From Microcoleus sp. AS-A8 (GTDB lineage: Bacteria; Cyanobacteriota; Cyanobacteriia; Cyanobacteriales; Coleofasciculaceae), in contig JAMPKV010000002.1 in the NCBI GenBank assembly GCA_039962225.1, positions 515,217 to 579,216 of the forward strand: DNA of 64,000 nucleotides. The letters run 5' to 3'. Positions 43,666 to 51,866 of this stretch are shown here, piece after piece. The notes beneath the pieces are model-generated. The model saw only the letters and a list, made by a program, of their open reading frames with translations. It was not told the origin of the DNA and searched no databases. A program made the position numbers and the translations under genes. Every line of letters begins with the position of its first letter. Position 1 is the stretch's first letter.

Positions 43666-46257
43666 TTAGTAACCGACAATAATTGCCCAAAGACAGACGC
43701 CGAGAATAACAGATGCCAGATGTTGCGCTAAGAGCGATCGCATCGGCTGACAAGCAACTTTTTGCGTTAGAAACATCGTCAAAAGTACACCAAAAATCAG
43801 CGTCACCCCCTGCAAAAAGGCGATCACAGCCGGATGAGCCACAAACACAGGCAACCCTTCACCACTCAAGCCAAATGTCGCCAACGTCACGGGCAACAGC
43901 CGTCCACCTTCACTTAAACCCAAGCGCAAATAGTGAGCTAAGTTACCAGCGAGGACTAAGGGTAAGTATCCATAGGCTAGCTCTACAAACGGTTTAGGTT
44001 TGGGATTGGGTATGGGGGATTTTAGAGCTTGAATGAGTCGGTAAAATAACTGCTCCCCCCCATAGGCAATTAACGGGATAGTGGCGGGAATGGCTAACAC
44101 AGCCAGCGATAAACCAAAATGTTGCCAAAAATCCTGCAAATTTAGGGACAACCCTAATTCTGCCTGTATCTCCGGTAATCGATGCAGAAATATGCCACCG
44201 AGCAACAATAGGAGTAGCGCCACCTCATAAGCGCGGGGATTATGAGTTGTCCAAAGCTCAATTCCTGGAGGGCGCAAATTGACCTCAACGGAGCGATGAG
44301 GACAAGCTTTGAGGCAAGTCATACACAACACACAGTCCCGGTTCTCTTCCAATTGAGCTGGGTGAGAATACAATGGACAACCCGCCGTTTCCAACCCTTC
44401 ACCTTTTTGGGGGCCGCCTTTGTAACATTGATAGGTCGTACATTCCGCCGAACAAGTCCCTTGCTGTGCTCGTAGTTCCGTCATTGATAACTTAGCAAAT
44501 AAACCATTCATTCCCCCAATAGGACAGAGATACCGACACCAAAATCGACGCTCGAATATGGCAGAAAAAATCATCGCCCCAGCCGTAATTAGCAGGAGCA
44601 AGCAAGCCGAGAGGTAAGCCGTATTTTCTAAATTCCAAAGTTCTTCCCACAAAAAAATTAAGGTGAACAGGCCAAACAAAAACCAGCCTCCCCACTTTTC
44701 AGCGGCTTCTCTAGGCCAACGTTTTAACTGACGAGGCCATAACCTGAGGGAAAGTTTCTGGGTCACTTCTCCATAAATCATGAAGGGGCAAACCGCACAC
44801 CAAAGGCGTCCCACAAAGGGAAAGCCCACCAAAATTAAAGGCCACCACCACGCCCAGAATAAATTTAACGTAAAATTTTCTTGACGATTTTGGGGGCCAA
44901 CGAATCCCAACATCACGATTAAGGCAAACAACCATAATGTCAAGCCGTAATTAAGGCGATCAGGCCACCACTCACTCCTTAAAAATCGCCTCAATCCAGG
45001 ATAAGCATTTAACAGATTCAAGCGAAATTGTTTCTTCTTACTCTGAGAAGGCCAGACAATTTCTTCAGTGAGTTCTTTAGCCGTGCCCAATTGTACAAGC
45101 GATCGCTCTAGGAGGTTTTGCAATTCCCTCAAGTTGCCCGGAAAATCATACGCCTGTAATCGACGCAGCGCTTCTGGTGTTACACGGGGTTTAGAACTCC
45201 CTTTCGCCCGACACCAGAGGCTAATGTAGTAATCCATCTGGTCGCTGATATCCGCTTTCCGTACCCGCAGGGGTGGAACTTTAATTAAATGACTCACCCG
45301 ATGTTCAATGTCTGGCAGAGCTTTTTCAGAAATCATGACAATATGAGCCTGACATTGCAATTTTGGATTTTGGATTTTAGATTTTGGATGGGGTTCTTCC
45401 CGGTTGTTGCCCTGCTCTCTTTCAACGGGTGTGTACGTGCCGGTTTCTAGCAAATTAGCGAGAGTTGGCATTAATTCTGGGGGTAATTCCTGAATATTGT
45501 TCAGAATCAATGTGCCTTGTTGGAGGGCTTCAATTAATCCGGGTTTACCTCCCGCTCGCCCGAACAATTCTGCACCACTTGCCTGTACGGTGCTGCAATC
45601 GACTTTAATAATAGGTTCCCGTCGGTATGCGGAACCAAAGTGAATCAGAGTGGCTATATTATCTTTTTCTAGTCCAGGTTCGCCGAAAATGAGTGCTGAT
45701 TTGCGGTCTTCCGCTGCTTTTTTAATTTGTTGCCGCAGTCGCACAGCATAGCGGCTTTTACCGATAATTCCGCGTTTTGCCTTACTCACTAAATAAGCTC
45801 TTAAGATAGCCTGACGCTCTTGCTCGTAACTGAGTTGAGAAGACAGTTTAGCGAGTTCAGCGGCGAGTTGGGGCGAAAAAGCTTGGGAAATTTCGGGGTA
45901 TTGGCTGAGTAATCCCTGAAATTGTTCGGCAGGGATTATCCACAGGTGACATTCGCTGAGAGTTTTGACGGTTCTTTGAGCCGCTTGGTCAAATAGTAAT
46001 TCTTGTAGATGAATAATGGCTCCTGGGAGCCAACTTATAGCCCAAGCAGAACTCGTTTGGTTAGCACGGTCGCTCTCAATACGCCCTTGTTGGAGAATGT
46101 AGAGAGATTCAACGGGTGTGTCTTCGATCACCAAGCGCGTGTTACCGGGCACTACGCGCTCTTCCATCACTTGCGCGATCGCATTGATCACGTCCTCGGA
46201 AAGAATACCGAAAGCTGTTCGTTCTTTTAGCCAAGTCACCAAGTCTGGGAAGGTCAT
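43666..46257 (-). CDS. cNMP-binding/AAA (NtrC-like, degenerate)/polyferredoxin membrane fusion protein
   Basis: An 863-residue protein with three parts. Residues 20-130 are a cyclic-nucleotide-binding-like sensor (TRLVIEDTPVESLYILQQG). Residues 165-400 resemble the AAA+ domain of sigma-54 activators. However, Walker A is GEPGLEKD, Walker B reads TLILNNIQEL without acidic residues, and the GAFTGA loop is absent. Residues 410-863 are a NapH/NosR-like membrane domain with WCAVCP (C487, C490), WCRYLCP (C574, C578), a CSAECTTYQC cluster and a ferredoxin motif CVLCMTCLKACP (C642, C645, C648, C652). Cyanobacteria lack sigma-54, so I infer a membrane redox sensor rather than an enhancer-binding protein. 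The in-frame segment PKSKIQNPKLQ derives from a heptamer repeat. Confidence 0.82.
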   Translation of the reverse strand: MTFPDLVTWLKERTAFGILSEDVINAIAQVMEERVVPGNTRLVIEDTPVESLYILQQGRIESDRANQTSSAWAISWLPGAIIHLQELLFDQAAQRTVKTLSECHLWIIPAEQFQGLLSQYPEISQAFSPQLAAELAKLSSQLSYEQERQAILRAYLVSKAKRGIIGKSRYAVRLRQQIKKAAEDRKSALIFGEPGLEKDNIATLIHFGSAYRREPIIKVDCSTVQASGAELFGRAGGKPGLIEALQQGTLILNNIQELPPELMPTLANLLETGTYTPVEREQGNNREEPHPKSKIQNPKLQCQAHIVMISEKALPDIEHRVSHLIKVPPLRVRKADISDQMDYYISLWCRAKGSSKPRVTPEALRRLQAYDFPGNLRELQNLLERSLVQLGTAKELTEEIVWPSQSKKKQFRLNLLNAYPGLRRFLRSEWWPDRLNYGLTLWLFALIVMLGFVGPQNRQENFTLNLFWAWWWPLILVGFPFVGRLWCAVCPFMIYGEVTQKLSLRLWPRQLKRWPREAAEKWGGWFLFGLFTLIFLWEELWNLENTAYLSACLLLLITAGAMIFSAIFERRFWCRYLCPIGGMNGLFAKLSMTELRAQQGTCSAECTTYQCYKGGPQKGEGLETAGCPLYSHPAQLEENRDCVLCMTCLKACPHRSVEVNLRPPGIELWTTHNPRAYEVALLLLLLGGIFLHRLPEIQAELGLSLNLQDFWQHFGLSLAVLAIPATIPLIAYGGEQLFYRLIQALKSPIPNPKPKPFVELAYGYLPLVLAGNLAHYLRLGLSEGGRLLPVTLATFGLSGEGLPVFVAHPAVIAFLQGVTLIFGVLLTMFLTQKVACQPMRSLLAQHLASVILGVCLWAIIVGY
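45360..45387. repeat. ATTTTGG heptamer array inside the AAA-fusion gene
   Basis: Four tandem units (ATTTTGG, ATTTTGG, ATTTTAG, ATTTTGG) lie in frame in the gene and encode KIQNPK-like residues in the disordered linker of the AAA part. The same heptamer occurs between genes at 63274-63301. Confidence 0.8.
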
Positions 46258-46352
46258 ACATTAGCCCTCCAATAAAGCTTGGTTTACATTCTACAAAAAA
46301 TCTATAATTATTCTTAATTTAAAAATGGTGATAGCCAGGACAACACCCCCAA

Positions 46353-46439
46353 ATGATAGAGCTTTCTAATCTCTGGGTGCCTTTAGCCCTTTTGGGGCTG
46401 ATTATTCTAGCCGCTATTTTTTTCAGCCGCAATAGTTGA
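46353..46439 (+). CDS. Possible single-helix membrane microprotein (28 residues)
   Basis: ATG 46353 to TGA 46439 encodes MIELSNLWVPLALLGLIILA and eight more residues, a clean single transmembrane helix with a polar tail (SRNS). There is only a weak AGGA 12 bases upstream. It resembles small membrane subunits in style, but I cannot match it to PetL, PetN, PsaX or other known small subunits. It lies divergent from the AAA-fusion gene. Confidence 0.35.
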   Translation: MIELSNLWVPLALLGLIILAAIFFSRNS

Positions 46440-46462
46440 ATCCGTCTTTTTTTTCCTGAAAA

Positions 46463-46903
46463 TCAAGCTACATCTAATAAGAACAGCGATAACAAAATTA
46501 AGTACAAAAGCAGCGCGAACACGACCACGACGAAGGGTGGTGTGATCACCATGGGTATATTGTTTTCCTCCAAGAGACTGGGCAGGAATCCCTCGTAGCA
46601 GAGAGAATCACCACAAGTTCTATAGTTAAACAGAACCACAAAAACTTGAAAGCCAATTATTTTGAACAATAAATTCAAATTAACTTTCACTTTCGTCCGT
46701 CCCCGACGGGTACGAAATGTGGCACTGAGAAATAACAAAATAGAACTGAGAATGTAGTATACATTCCCAAAAATTAAGTAAAGAAAGACCGCTAACCAGC
46801 CATCAGAGGTTGATAAAAAAAGCGGTACACTCAACAGGGCGTAAATTACATAAAAGCTAAAAAACACCCAAATGTTAGTTTTAATCATTGGGGTTCTATC
46901 CAT
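46463..46903 (-). CDS. Hypothetical four-helix membrane protein
   Basis: A 146-residue protein with about four hydrophobic segments, a basic cytoplasmic loop (TFRTRRGRTKVKVN) and a two-cysteine loop (RTCGDSLCYEG) between the third and fourth helices. I do not recognise a family. Start ATG 46903 or 46888 (MIKTNIWVFF). Its base composition is more AT-rich than the flanking genes, so it could be a recent arrival or a poorly conserved gene. Confidence 0.5.
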   Translation of the reverse strand: MDRTPMIKTNIWVFFSFYVIYALLSVPLFLSTSDGWLAVFLYLIFGNVYYILSSILLFLSATFRTRRGRTKVKVNLNLLFKIIGFQVFVVLFNYRTCGDSLCYEGFLPSLLEENNIPMVITPPFVVVVFALLLYLILLSLFLLDVA

Positions 46904-47509
46904 TAGAACATGACAACAGTTTATGTTCCCAGCTTCCCAATAGAAGTGAGAGGTGTAAAAAAATGGTAGAAATTAAATCTTTTTATTAAATCAGCGCTAA
47001 CGCTGCTCGGAACCTTATTTATCTATTACGCAGAATTACACCAAGACTAGAGAAAATTAGACCATCTTCACTGAAGCCAACTGTTGCATATCAGAAGGCT
47101 TATCAATTGAAAATGTGTCCTGCTAATCATTACTGGGAAGCTCACCGAAATCCGGAGTTGTTTAACAGTTTTATGGATGGACTTCTCGAAGAGGCTAGAG
47201 AGAGCGATCGCTCTTTTCCACTCTTGACGACCGCGAGTTCTGGCGTCATGTTACCTTAAGGGCATTAGATCTGTTGCATCAGTCAAAGAATTACCCCCTA
47301 AATCTCCTACTCAGGGGAAGTTAAGTAGAATCTTGCTTCCTTCCCTTGGTAACTGGAACTCATACGAGGAGAGGGCTGGGGAGGAGTCTAAGGGATTGTT
47401 GCAAAGGGTTTATTGTATTGACAGCCTTGCGGACGTTGAGGGAATGGTATCTTAACTCGAATCGCCCAGCCAGTCAGAGGTCATCTACCCCGATAGTGAT
47501 GGACAGCCT
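46904..47509. other. Intergenic debris before the Uma2-like remnant
   Basis: A short run at 47113-47259 (ATG, then CPANHYWEAHRNPELFN) looks like a broken coding segment of unknown origin. HIP1-containing repeats and C-rich stretches make up the rest. No complete gene is supported. Confidence 0.35.
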
Positions 47510-48081
47510 ATGGCAAATAACACCACACAGTTTCGCTGGATTGTTGTGATTCAGCAAAATTCGGATTGGTTGTTTGCCGATGATCCGAATGTGTTTGTTG
47601 CAGGGGATTTATTTTGGTATCCCGTGCAGGAAAAACCGAATATGGTGAATGCCCCGGATATTATGGTGGTGTTTGGTAGACCCAAAAGTGATTCCCTTCG
47701 GGATAGTTTTGCTGTTATCGCACCATGCTACGCAAACGCTTCACGCGGTTCTTACCAACAATGGAATGAGGGAAATATAGCACCACAGGTCGTGTTTGAA
47801 ATCCTCTCACCTAGCAATACACAGAATGAGATGGACAGGAAGTTGCTGTTCTACGAGCGCTACGCTGTGAAAGAGTACTATATTTATGACCCAATATTGG
47901 TAATGATTTGCAGTTGACCGACAAGCAGTGGGAAGTGCTGAAGCAATATTATGATGCTAATACATTACTAGCCGATTGTCTGAATAGCGATTGTATAGTA
48001 AGTGCTGAAGTCAGGGAGGAGATTGAGGAGACTTTGTTGTTGCCTATTGCAGAGATTGAAAAACATCAGCAGCAGATGTAG
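47444..48081 (+). pseudogene. Chimeric remnant: Uma2-family nuclease fragment joined to a NACHT-protein tail
   Basis: A Uma2/DUF820 endonuclease-like frame is readable from 47459 (LESPSQSEVIYPDSDGQPMA) with a TAA three codons after a possible original ATG (47447). It continues through FVAGDLFWYPVQ, APDIMVVFG and APQVVFEILSPSN to KEYYIYDP, then runs into a stop at 47917. Twenty extra codons at 47687-47746 look like an inserted dispersed repeat. From 47902 another frame continues with LTDKQWEVLKQYYDANTLL and IEETLLLPIAEIEK to 48081, resembling the C-terminus of cyanobacterial NACHT proteins. A frame from ATG 47510 is still open for 135 residues. Confidence 0.6.
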
Positions 48082-48162
48082 CAGATAAATAACTTGTGAA
48101 CCTGAGAAAAATATTTTAATAAAGCGCGATCGCACTTTTACACAACAAAGAAATTATAGCTA

Positions 48163-48219
48163 ATGGAAGAATTAATAACACTCAAAGACTTACTATACCA
48201 AGGCAAAATCACAGAATAA
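48163..48219 (+). pseudogene. N-terminal stub of a DUF29-like gene
   Basis: ATG 48163 opens an 18-codon frame, MEELITLKDLLYQGKITE, then TAA. The wording MxxLxxLKxLLxxGxI is typical of the start of DUF29 or related cyanobacterial proteins, of which nothing further is present. It belongs to the same debris zone as the Uma2/NACHT remnant. Confidence 0.4.
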
Positions 48220-48282
48220 ATAAAATCTTTAATTTTCTTGAATAAATCTATAATTACACCTCACTATAAAAATGCAAATTTC

Positions 48283-49074
48283 TCAAATAGACACTTCTTT
48301 AATTTCAGCTAAATTAGGGAGCAAATCGCTGCGATCGCTCAATATACTTTCCGATGTCCGCTGACAGCGAATGGCAAAGTTACAATCGTTACAATGTCCT
48401 TTTTCTTCGGACACCAGAGGAAAGAGAATCCCCTTTTCACAGTAGTTTTCCATCCAGTGAGCGAGTTTATTCAACAAGCGAGTTAATTCTTGACGAGTCT
48501 TTTCATGTTGTGCATTGCTATAGGTAAATTTAAGGCTTTGCGGCTGCGGTTGGGACTTGACAAACCAGTAAGTCATCGAAATTTTTTCAGGAGTATAATC
48601 GCTGGTTTCTGCCAACACATACAGATACAATCGCGTTTGCCAATCTTTGGTTAGCCAGGTTTTCTTTTTGGGGAGAGGATAGGTTTTCCAGTCGAGAATT
48701 TGAGCATTTGCCTCGTCTTCAATTAATAAGTCGTAGATAACAGTGAGTAAATATCCTCGGAAATTTAGTGTGCGGCAATGTTCAGATTCGCGAAAAGTTT
48801 GAGGAACAGGTGTCAAAACATCGGTTGCTGTATTTACCAAGGCAGTAACCCAATGTCGCAGTTGAGTATCTTCCTCAACCAGCGATTCTATCGGCAATCC
48901 TAGTTCTCGTTGTTGCATCAAGAGGTGAAAGCGGCTTCCCCAAAGGAGTCGCTCTTGTTGCTCTGGGGAAACGGGTGTTCCTAACTGCTCTAAGTATATG
49001 TGTTGAAACTTTCGGGGGCAGGTTTCGAGTAGGTTGAGTTGTCCTTGGGAAAGAGGCGTGAGGGAGGATAGCAT
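48283..49074 (-). CDS. Stand-alone PD-(D/E)XK nuclease family protein (AddB/Cas4-like)
   Basis: A 263-residue protein. The N-terminus LSQGQLNLLETCPRKFQHIYLEQL and the RECB-type core VIYDLLIEDEANAQILDWKTY, with D, D/E and K of the nuclease motif, match the PD-(D/E)XK nuclease superfamily. A C-terminal KGHCNDCNFAIRC together with C19 could form the four-cysteine iron-sulfur cluster seen in Cas4/AddB. No helicase or cas gene is adjacent. Likely role: DNA end processing. Start ATG 49074. Confidence 0.82.
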   Translation of the reverse strand: MLSSLTPLSQGQLNLLETCPRKFQHIYLEQLGTPVSPEQQERLLWGSRFHLLMQQRELGLPIESLVEEDTQLRHWVTALVNTATDVLTPVPQTFRESEHCRTLNFRGYLLTVIYDLLIEDEANAQILDWKTYPLPKKKTWLTKDWQTRLYLYVLAETSDYTPEKISMTYWFVKSQPQPQSLKFTYSNAQHEKTRQELTRLLNKLAHWMENYCEKGILFPLVSEEKGHCNDCNFAIRCQRTSESILSDRSDLLPNLAEIKEVSI

Positions 49075-49173
49075 TTGGGATTTTGGATGATTAATTGCAA
49101 GATAAAATGAACCACAGAGGACACAGAGGGGCAGAGTAAAGCAAGAGGGTATTTTATCAATGATTGATGCTGA

Positions 49174-49764
49174 TCATGATGTTTTTGTTAATACAAAAAC
49201 ACTTCCTTCATTGCCTCGCCCAATTCGCATATCTTTGTCGAGATAGGTAATATCAAGCCAGCCTCTTTGCTCACGGTTCTCAATGCCAAAATCCAGAGAT
49301 GGGAAAAACTTTTTGCCTGATTCGATTTGTTGGATAAAACTATTCGGAGACTGATAGCCAACTAAGCGTTGCAGACCGATGATAAACCGTTCAAATTTGA
49401 CATTAACTCGGCGTTCGTTCACTGGCTCAAATCGCGCACAAACGCTGACTAAGCCTTCGAGATAAGGGAAACCAGGGAGTTCGGCAATGTTATAAATTCT
49501 GGCACCTGAGGTGCGAACACATTGGTAGATTTGACCCAGTTGCGCCAAGGGAAATCGATCAATATTTAATAGCTCTTGACTGGTGGTATAAAGTAAACGC
49601 CAGTTCCCCTCTAGAAGGTCAGTCGCCTCAACGGGTCGAGGCGTGGGGTTGCGGTCTTCCAATCGCGAAACCGTCGAAAGAATAGCTATTTTATCCGTTT
49701 CGGTCGCCAACAGACCGCGATTCTTGCCCGCGATCGCTTCTAGTAGTTCTGTTTTACTAACCAT
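49174..49764 (-). CDS. PAP/fibrillin family protein
   Basis: About 196 residues from ATG 49764 (MVSKTELLEAIAGKNRGLLA). The longer frame from 49821 adds residues without similarity. The lipocalin-like PAP/fibrillin pattern is present: GNWRLLYTTSQELL, IYQCVRTSGARIYNIAELPG, and a C-terminal GWLDITYLDKDMRIGRGNEGSVFVL. These plastoglobulin-related proteins bind or transport hydrophobic molecules near photosynthetic membranes. The exact cargo is unknown. Its presence supports a cyanobacterial host. Confidence 0.88.
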   Translation of the reverse strand: MVSKTELLEAIAGKNRGLLATETDKIAILSTVSRLEDRNPTPRPVEATDLLEGNWRLLYTTSQELLNIDRFPLAQLGQIYQCVRTSGARIYNIAELPGFPYLEGLVSVCARFEPVNERRVNVKFERFIIGLQRLVGYQSPNSFIQQIESGKKFFPSLDFGIENREQRGWLDITYLDKDMRIGRGNEGSVFVLTKTS

Positions 49765-50031
49765 CTGATAGTTACCTCTATTTATACTTACTTTAGGAGA
49801 CTTTTCGTACTGCAACACCACTTGGAGATGCCTGTGGTGTTACCTCTTCGCTTCTGTTTCTTCAAGAAGAAAGCATGAGGTGTTAGGGTAGATTTGATAA
49901 GTTGCTTGACGGTTCTCTCTCTTAGCTTAGCGAAGTCAGATTCCGACGCATCGATCGCTGTTTCTCCCTGCTAAGCTCTAGAATACAGAAGCTCTAATCC
50001 TCGTTTATTGACTCACTCACCGAATCTTCCT

Positions 50032-50271
50032 ATGTACAATCCTTCTTTACGTGAAGAACCTCGAGATCAACTCGCTGATGTCATTCCTGTGAAGCAAGAA
50101 ACTTCACTGTTGGATTGGCTAGAAACCAATGGTCGCCTAGTAGCGCGTGATAGTGACGATGCCTCTTTCCTTGATAATGAAGAGGAAATCTCCGAACTGA
50201 TGGGAGCTGAGGATGGCGGCTTTGACGATGATGATGACGACTTGGATGACGACTTGGATGATGATCTCTAA
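50032..50271 (+). CDS. DUF3134 family small acidic protein
   Basis: A 79-residue protein from ATG 50032 (MYNPSLREEPRDQLADVIPV); an upstream GTG/TTG-type start would add eight residues. The middle ETSLLDWLETNGRLVARD matches the cyanobacterial DUF3134 family. The C-terminus is a run of aspartates (DDDDDDLDDDLDDDL), giving a highly acidic tail. Function unknown. Monocistronic. Confidence 0.82.
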   Translation: MYNPSLREEPRDQLADVIPVKQETSLLDWLETNGRLVARDSDDASFLDNEEEISELMGAEDGGFDDDDDDLDDDLDDDL

Positions 50272-50371
50272 TCTGGCTTGAAGATTGAAGGTTGCAGGTT
50301 GTACTCCAAAGAAGAATCCCAAGGGTCGATTGGAACGTTTAACCTGTCAAGTTGCTAATCTTCAACCCCCA

Positions 50372-51565
50372 TTAAACCTGAAAGCCCATTTCTTGTAGTC
50401 CCTGGCGGAGGCGTTGAGCTTCCGCCAAGTCGTTATGTGCTTCGTGCAGAGCGATCGCTCTCTTAAATGCCGCCAAACTCTCTGGTACTTTACCCAGTTT
50501 CAGCAACACTACTCCCAGGTTTTGCTGAGCATCGGCATAGTCAGGGTTGAGTTGAATCGCTTTCTGGTAGGATGCGATCGCTCCCTCCAACTGCCCTAGT
50601 GCCTTTAGGGTCATCCCTAGATTGTTGTGCCCTGCCGCAAAACTGGGGTCAATTTTCAATGTGGTTTCATACGCCATTTTGGCATGGGTTAAATCGCCCA
50701 CGCCTAACAGCAAGTTACCCAAGTTGTTGTAAGCTCCGAGTTTCAACGAGAGGAGAATCGGTTGCTGGATGGCAGCTTGATAATGCTCTACGGCGGACTC
50801 AAGCTGTTTTAAGCGCGTGTAAGCATTAGCGAGATGGTAGTGCAATTCAAATAACACCGGAGCCTCTACTGGAATCGCCCGCAATCCCCGTTGCAAGAGT
50901 TTGATCCCTTCGCTGACCTCATTGATCTGAATATACAGCGCTCCCAATTTGCTGCATACATAAGCGTCATGGGGATGCTGGTTAAGATATCCTTCCATTG
51001 CTTGTCGCGCTTTGGTGTATTTATCCCGTGCGGCGATCGCACCCGGTTGGTAACCAGAGTGTTCGATCGCCACAGTAGACAAAGAAATAACTTGCCATTG
51101 GGGTTCCTGCTGTAACAACGCTTGCACGCTGTCATCGATCATGGCGTGATAGGGGCGAGAAAAGCGAATCTGGGGATGCTTGCGAAATAACCGGGAAACG
51201 AGGGAATAGGGAGATTGAGAAGCACCCACTTCTTTGCGTACCAGGTTAATCACCAGGTTGTGATCAAACGCGATCGCCTGCTGTATCTGAGGCACAATTT
51301 CTGGCGTCAGTACCTCATCCGCATCCAACACCAGCACCCACTTTCCCTGCACATGGTTGAGAGCCACATTCCGAGCCGCAGAGAAATCGTTGCACCACTC
51401 AAAGTGATACACCTTAGCTCCGAATTCTTGGGCAATTTCAACGGTGCGATCACCAGAACCTGTATCTAGGATTACCATCTCATCGATAACATCCTGGACA
51501 CTCCTCAAGCATTGGGACAAAGACGCTTCCTCATTTTTGACAATCATGCACAGGCTCAGATCCAT
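50372..51565 (-). CDS. Family 2 glycosyltransferase fused to TPR repeats
   Basis: A 397-residue protein. Residues 1-120 form the GT-A domain of a family 2 glycosyltransferase, with SLCMIVKNEEASLSQCL, VILDTGSGDRTVEIA and the metal-binding WVLVLDADEVL. Residues 200-395 are about five TPR units, such as AYNNLGNLLLGVGDLTHAKMAYETT and GHNNLGMTLKALGQLEGAIASYQ. The TPR part probably mediates protein contacts. The sugar and acceptor are unknown. There is no signal or transmembrane helix, so it is cytoplasmic. Confidence 0.88.
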   Translation of the reverse strand: MDLSLCMIVKNEEASLSQCLRSVQDVIDEMVILDTGSGDRTVEIAQEFGAKVYHFEWCNDFSAARNVALNHVQGKWVLVLDADEVLTPEIVPQIQQAIAFDHNLVINLVRKEVGASQSPYSLVSRLFRKHPQIRFSRPYHAMIDDSVQALLQQEPQWQVISLSTVAIEHSGYQPGAIAARDKYTKARQAMEGYLNQHPHDAYVCSKLGALYIQINEVSEGIKLLQRGLRAIPVEAPVLFELHYHLANAYTRLKQLESAVEHYQAAIQQPILLSLKLGAYNNLGNLLLGVGDLTHAKMAYETTLKIDPSFAAGHNNLGMTLKALGQLEGAIASYQKAIQLNPDYADAQQNLGVVLLKLGKVPESLAAFKRAIALHEAHNDLAEAQRLRQGLQEMGFQV

Positions 51566-51659
51566 TTCGCTCGAAAATAGGAGTTCAGGAGTTTAGGAGC
51601 AAGGCTTTTAAGCTTTCGCACATTTTACTGGTAATTGAGCCGTAGCCAATTTTTTCTGG

Positions 51660-51866
51660 GATGGGCATCCTACCCGTCCGGACTAGGCTTGTTTAGAGGT
51701 ACTAGCCCCTTATCCCACGAGAATTTTCCACCAGTCATCCTCAGCTACTGGTGTAAGGTTGCACTCGCTTACATAATGGCTTGGAGAACTCCCCTAAACT
51801 CGAAGGGAGCTTCCACTCGTTGCCGTTTACGGCCAAATCCAGAACCGTACAGCTCGCTAAACTCAG
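51660..51866. other. Structured noncoding segment of unknown origin
   Basis: Several perfect short hairpins follow each other on the plus strand: CACCAGT with ACTGGTG, GTAAG with CTTAC, CTCCC with GGGAG, and GCCGT with ACGGC. A degenerate palindrome GGATGGG/CCCGTCC lies at its left edge. On the minus strand a GAGC..GTACGGTTC stretch recalls the closing stem of group II intron domain V, but the rest of that domain is missing. It may be a group II intron fragment or another structured RNA. Confidence 0.35.

Noticed and set aside
43666..46257. Active sigma-54-dependent enhancer-binding protein
   Set aside because: GAFTGA and Walker B acids are missing and cyanobacteria lack sigma-54.
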